This document shows, in pieces, positions 5,431-7,172 of a stretch of 7,172 nucleotides of DNA. The first letter of the stretch is position 1, and each line of letters opens with the position of its first letter. The notes beneath the pieces were generated by a model. That model was not told the DNA's origin and did not search any database. It worked only from the letters and a program-made list of their open reading frames with translations. Source of the stretch: an uncultured Campylobacter sp. (lineage in GTDB: Bacteria; Campylobacterota; Campylobacteria; Campylobacterales; Campylobacteraceae); assembly GCF_938031315.1 (NCBI RefSeq), contig NZ_CALHHT010000367.1:1-7172 (forward strand), read 5' to 3'. The position numbers were made by a program, and so were the translations under genes.

Positions 5431-6153
5431 TTAATAATACGTAAATGGATTTTTTTGCTCGCTTATTATAACTTCAATTTCGCTTTTTTGCAAGAAAGGT
5501 GCGAGCGCGCGCCCAAAATAGCGCTCACTTTCAAAATGATTTATGTCGATCAAACTCACGCCGTTTTCTAAATTTTGAAGCGCCGCGTGATATTTTATGT
5601 CGCCCGTGATGAAGCAATCCACGCCCAAGCTTTGATTTAGTTCGCTTCCGCTGCCGGTGCAAAGCGCGATATTTTGGATGAAATCTTTCGTCTTTACGGC
5701 GCGCAGATGCTCGATGCCAAGCTTGCGCTTTATCTGTGCGCACAGAGCCTCAAAGCTCAAATCCGCGCGCATGAAAACTAAAAATTCCCGCTCATCCGTA
5801 ATTTCAAATTTTAAAATTTCGCGCGCTACGAATCCGTTTAAAACGTGCTTGTCAAAGTTCGTATGCATCGCGATGAGAGAAATATTTTTGCGGATCATCT
5901 CATAGATCAAATTTGCAGGATAAAGCCGCGGATCAAGCGATTTTAGCGGGCTAAAAATCAGCGGGTGGTGCACCACGAAAAGCGAGCCCGCCTCCGCCTC
6001 GCGCACCAGCTCGCTAGTAACGTCGAGGCTTAGATAGATTTTTGAAATTTCATCATCCAAGTTTCCGAGCGTTAGTCCACTATTATCCCACGCCTCTGCG
6101 TCGCAAAAAGGCGCGGCGGCATTTAAAATTTCATAAATTTCGCCCGTTTTCAT
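5431..6153 (-). CDS. Nif3-like dinuclear metal-centre protein (DUF34 / YbgI family)
   Basis: Counting from the ATG at 6153, this is a 240-residue Nif3/YbgI protein. The metal-binding set is visible: VVHHPLIF with His62-His63, MHTNFD with His97 and Asp101, and DINHFESE with His206 and Glu210. These match the HH, D and HxxxE ligands known in E. coli YbgI. WDNSGLTLG (22-30) is the usual N-terminal block, and GDIKYHAAL (184-192) is also typical. Family members form hexameric rings with two metals per subunit; the reaction is unsettled, and the older 'GTP cyclohydrolase' label should not be relied on. An upstream in-frame GTG at 6162 would overlap the glyQ stop as GTGA and add three residues; the ATG is preferred because MKxxEIY is the common beginning, but neither has a strong Shine-Dalgarno. 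Confidence 0.92.
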   Translation of the reverse strand: MKTGEIYEILNAAAPFCDAEAWDNSGLTLGNLDDEISKIYLSLDVTSELVREAEAGSLFVVHHPLIFSPLKSLDPRLYPANLIYEMIRKNISLIAMHTNFDKHVLNGFVAREILKFEITDEREFLVFMRADLSFEALCAQIKRKLGIEHLRAVKTKDFIQNIALCTGSGSELNQSLGVDCFITGDIKYHAALQNLENGVSLIDINHFESERYFGRALAPFLQKSEIEVIISEQKNPFTYY

Positions 6154-6158
6154 AAATT

Positions 6159-7157
6159 TCACTTTTCGCTTTTATCCGCTTTGTCTGCGGTGTTTTTCTT
6201 GCCGTGGGCGTTTTTTAAATTTGCGCCTGCGGAGTTTACGTTTGCCACGCCGCCCTCTTTACCGCTTTTTTTATCGCTGCATGCCGTGCCGCACAGCTCG
6301 GCGACATATTTTTGCGGATCTGCATAGCAAAGCGCGCAGTTTTTGGCAAGATCGCGGATCTTTAAAATATAATCCTGCCTCTGCGTGACCGAGATCGCTC
6401 CGCGCGCGTCAAGGACATTAAACGTGTGCGCCGCAAGCATGCAGTAATCATACGCAGGAAGCGCCAGGCCGTGCTTTAGGATGCTTTTGCACTCGCCGAA
6501 ACAGTTTTCAAACTGATTAAAAAGCATCGCGGTGTCCGCAAGCTCGAAGTTGTATTTACTAAACTCGAACTCGCCTCTTTTATGCACGTCGCCGTAGGTT
6601 ACTAGCCCCGCCTTGTCGTCCCAGACGATGTCGTAAACGTCGTCTTTGTTTTGCAGATACATCGCCAAACGCTCAAGCCCGTAGGTGATCTCGCCGCTTA
6701 TGAGCTCGCACGTGATGCCGCCCACCTGCTGAAAATAGGTAAACTGCGTCACCTCCATGCCGTCCAGCCAAACCTCCCAGCCAAGCCCCCATGCTCCGAG
6801 CGTCGGGCTCTCCCAGTTGTCTTCTACGAAGCGGATATCGTGGCTTTTAAGATCTAGCCCGAGCTTTTCCAAGCTTTTTAGATAGAGCTTTTGGATATTG
6901 TCCGGGCTCGGCTTTAAGATCACCTGAAACTGATAATACGCGCCAAGGCGGTTTGGGTTTTCGCCGTAGCGCCCATCTGTTGGACGACGCGAAGGTGCGA
7001 CGTATGCCGCGCGCCAAGGTTTGCTTCCTAGACTGCGCAAAAAGGTAGCCTGATGATAGGTGCCTGCGCCCGCGGGCATATCGTAGGGCTGAACGAGCAA
7101 GCAGCCCTGCTCGTGCCAGTAGTTTTGAAGCGTCAAAATAATCTGTGAAAACGTCAT
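6159..7157 (-). CDS. glyQ: Glycyl-tRNA synthetase alpha subunit GlyQ with a Lys-rich C-terminal tail
   Basis: GlyQ is the class II catalytic subunit of the alpha2-beta2 glycyl-tRNA synthetase; glyS (beta) is not in the window. The core is complete: [17 protein letters not shown] (3-19), [20 protein letters not shown] (48-67), [10 protein letters not shown] (76-85), [20 protein letters not shown] (111-130), [13 protein letters not shown] (155-167) and [20 protein letters not shown] (251-270). At 332 residues it exceeds the usual 285-305 because after about residue 290 the usual C-terminal end is replaced by a tail rich in Lys, Ala, Gly, Asn and Ser. An A7 run sits at the start of that tail (6272-6266), but the other frames give no better ending. 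The ATG at 7157 has AAAGGA five bases upstream. The promoter, if adjacent, is outside the window. Confidence 0.97.
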   Translation of the reverse strand: MTFSQIILTLQNYWHEQGCLLVQPYDMPAGAGTYHQATFLRSLGSKPWRAAYVAPSRRPTDGRYGENPNRLGAYYQFQVILKPSPDNIQKLYLKSLEKLGLDLKSHDIRFVEDNWESPTLGAWGLGWEVWLDGMEVTQFTYFQQVGGITCELISGEITYGLERLAMYLQNKDDVYDIVWDDKAGLVTYGDVHKRGEFEFSKYNFELADTAMLFNQFENCFGECKSILKHGLALPAYDYCMLAAHTFNVLDARGAISVTQRQDYILKIRDLAKNCALCYADPQKYVAELCGTACSDKKSGKEGGVANVNSAGANLKNAHGKKNTADKADKSEK

Positions 7158-7172
7158 TTTTATCCTTTTATC

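Noticed and set aside
6159..6290. Frameshift explaining the odd GlyQ C-terminus
   Set aside because: Reading the other two frames from the A7 run gives either an immediate stop or a short non-family peptide, so there is no sign of a displaced canonical end.
1..7172. CRISPR array, insertion sequence, tRNA or other mobile or RNA gene
   Set aside because: No regularly spaced repeats, transposase-like proteins, terminal inverted repeats or cloverleaf sequence were seen; recognised genes cover nearly every base.

Overview
The window is a compact block of housekeeping genes from a Campylobacterota (epsilonproteobacterial) chromosome, most likely a Campylobacter. Two things point there. The gene order glyQ - Nif3 family - zinc-ribbon protein - waaA - RluA family - ffh - rpsP - khpA - rimM - trmD is, from memory, the order of the Campylobacter jejuni Cj0704-Cj0713 region. 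The proteins also look epsilonproteobacterial. Base composition, by eye in the mid-40s percent GC, is well above C. jejuni, so one of the higher-GC (often oral) species such as the gracilis/showae/rectus group is likely; that species-level remark is inference.

Every gene is on the minus strand, so transcription runs from position 7172 towards 1. Upstream part (7157-4714): glyQ (glycyl-tRNA synthetase alpha chain), a Nif3-like metal protein, and a coiled-coil/zinc-ribbon protein related to Helicobacter HP0958 (FlgZ). Middle part (4717-2580): waaA (Kdo transferase of lipid A assembly) and an RluA-type pseudouridine synthase. Downstream part (2513-1): ffh (SRP GTPase), rpsP (ribosomal protein bS16), khpA (KH-domain RNA-binding protein), rimM (30S maturation factor) and the first 33 codons of trmD (tRNA m1G37 methyltransferase), cut by the window edge.

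Most joints are overlaps or gaps under 10 bases (GTGA, TAATG, ATGA, an 8-base overlap), suggesting one or two polycistronic units with translational coupling. Only two gaps exceed 10 bases: 66 bases before ffh and 78 bases before rpsP. No stretch of more than 300 bases lacks a gene. The shared theme is translation (tRNA charging, protein targeting, ribosome assembly, RNA modification), with one envelope gene and one probable flagellar regulatory factor embedded.

The most unusual signal is in the 78-base ffh-rpsP gap: two perfect inverted repeats (9 and 10 bp) whose arms are interleaved, just upstream of the rpsP ribosome-binding site, preceded by a third hairpin whose loop carries the ffh stop codon. 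This has the layout of a switchable or pseudoknotted mRNA leader. Two proteins also carry unusual low-complexity additions: an insert of about 80 residues in WaaA that contains a decayed 15-bp tandem repeat, and a Lys/Ala/Gly/Asn-rich C-terminal tail on GlyQ. I found no mobile element, CRISPR array, tRNA or rRNA.
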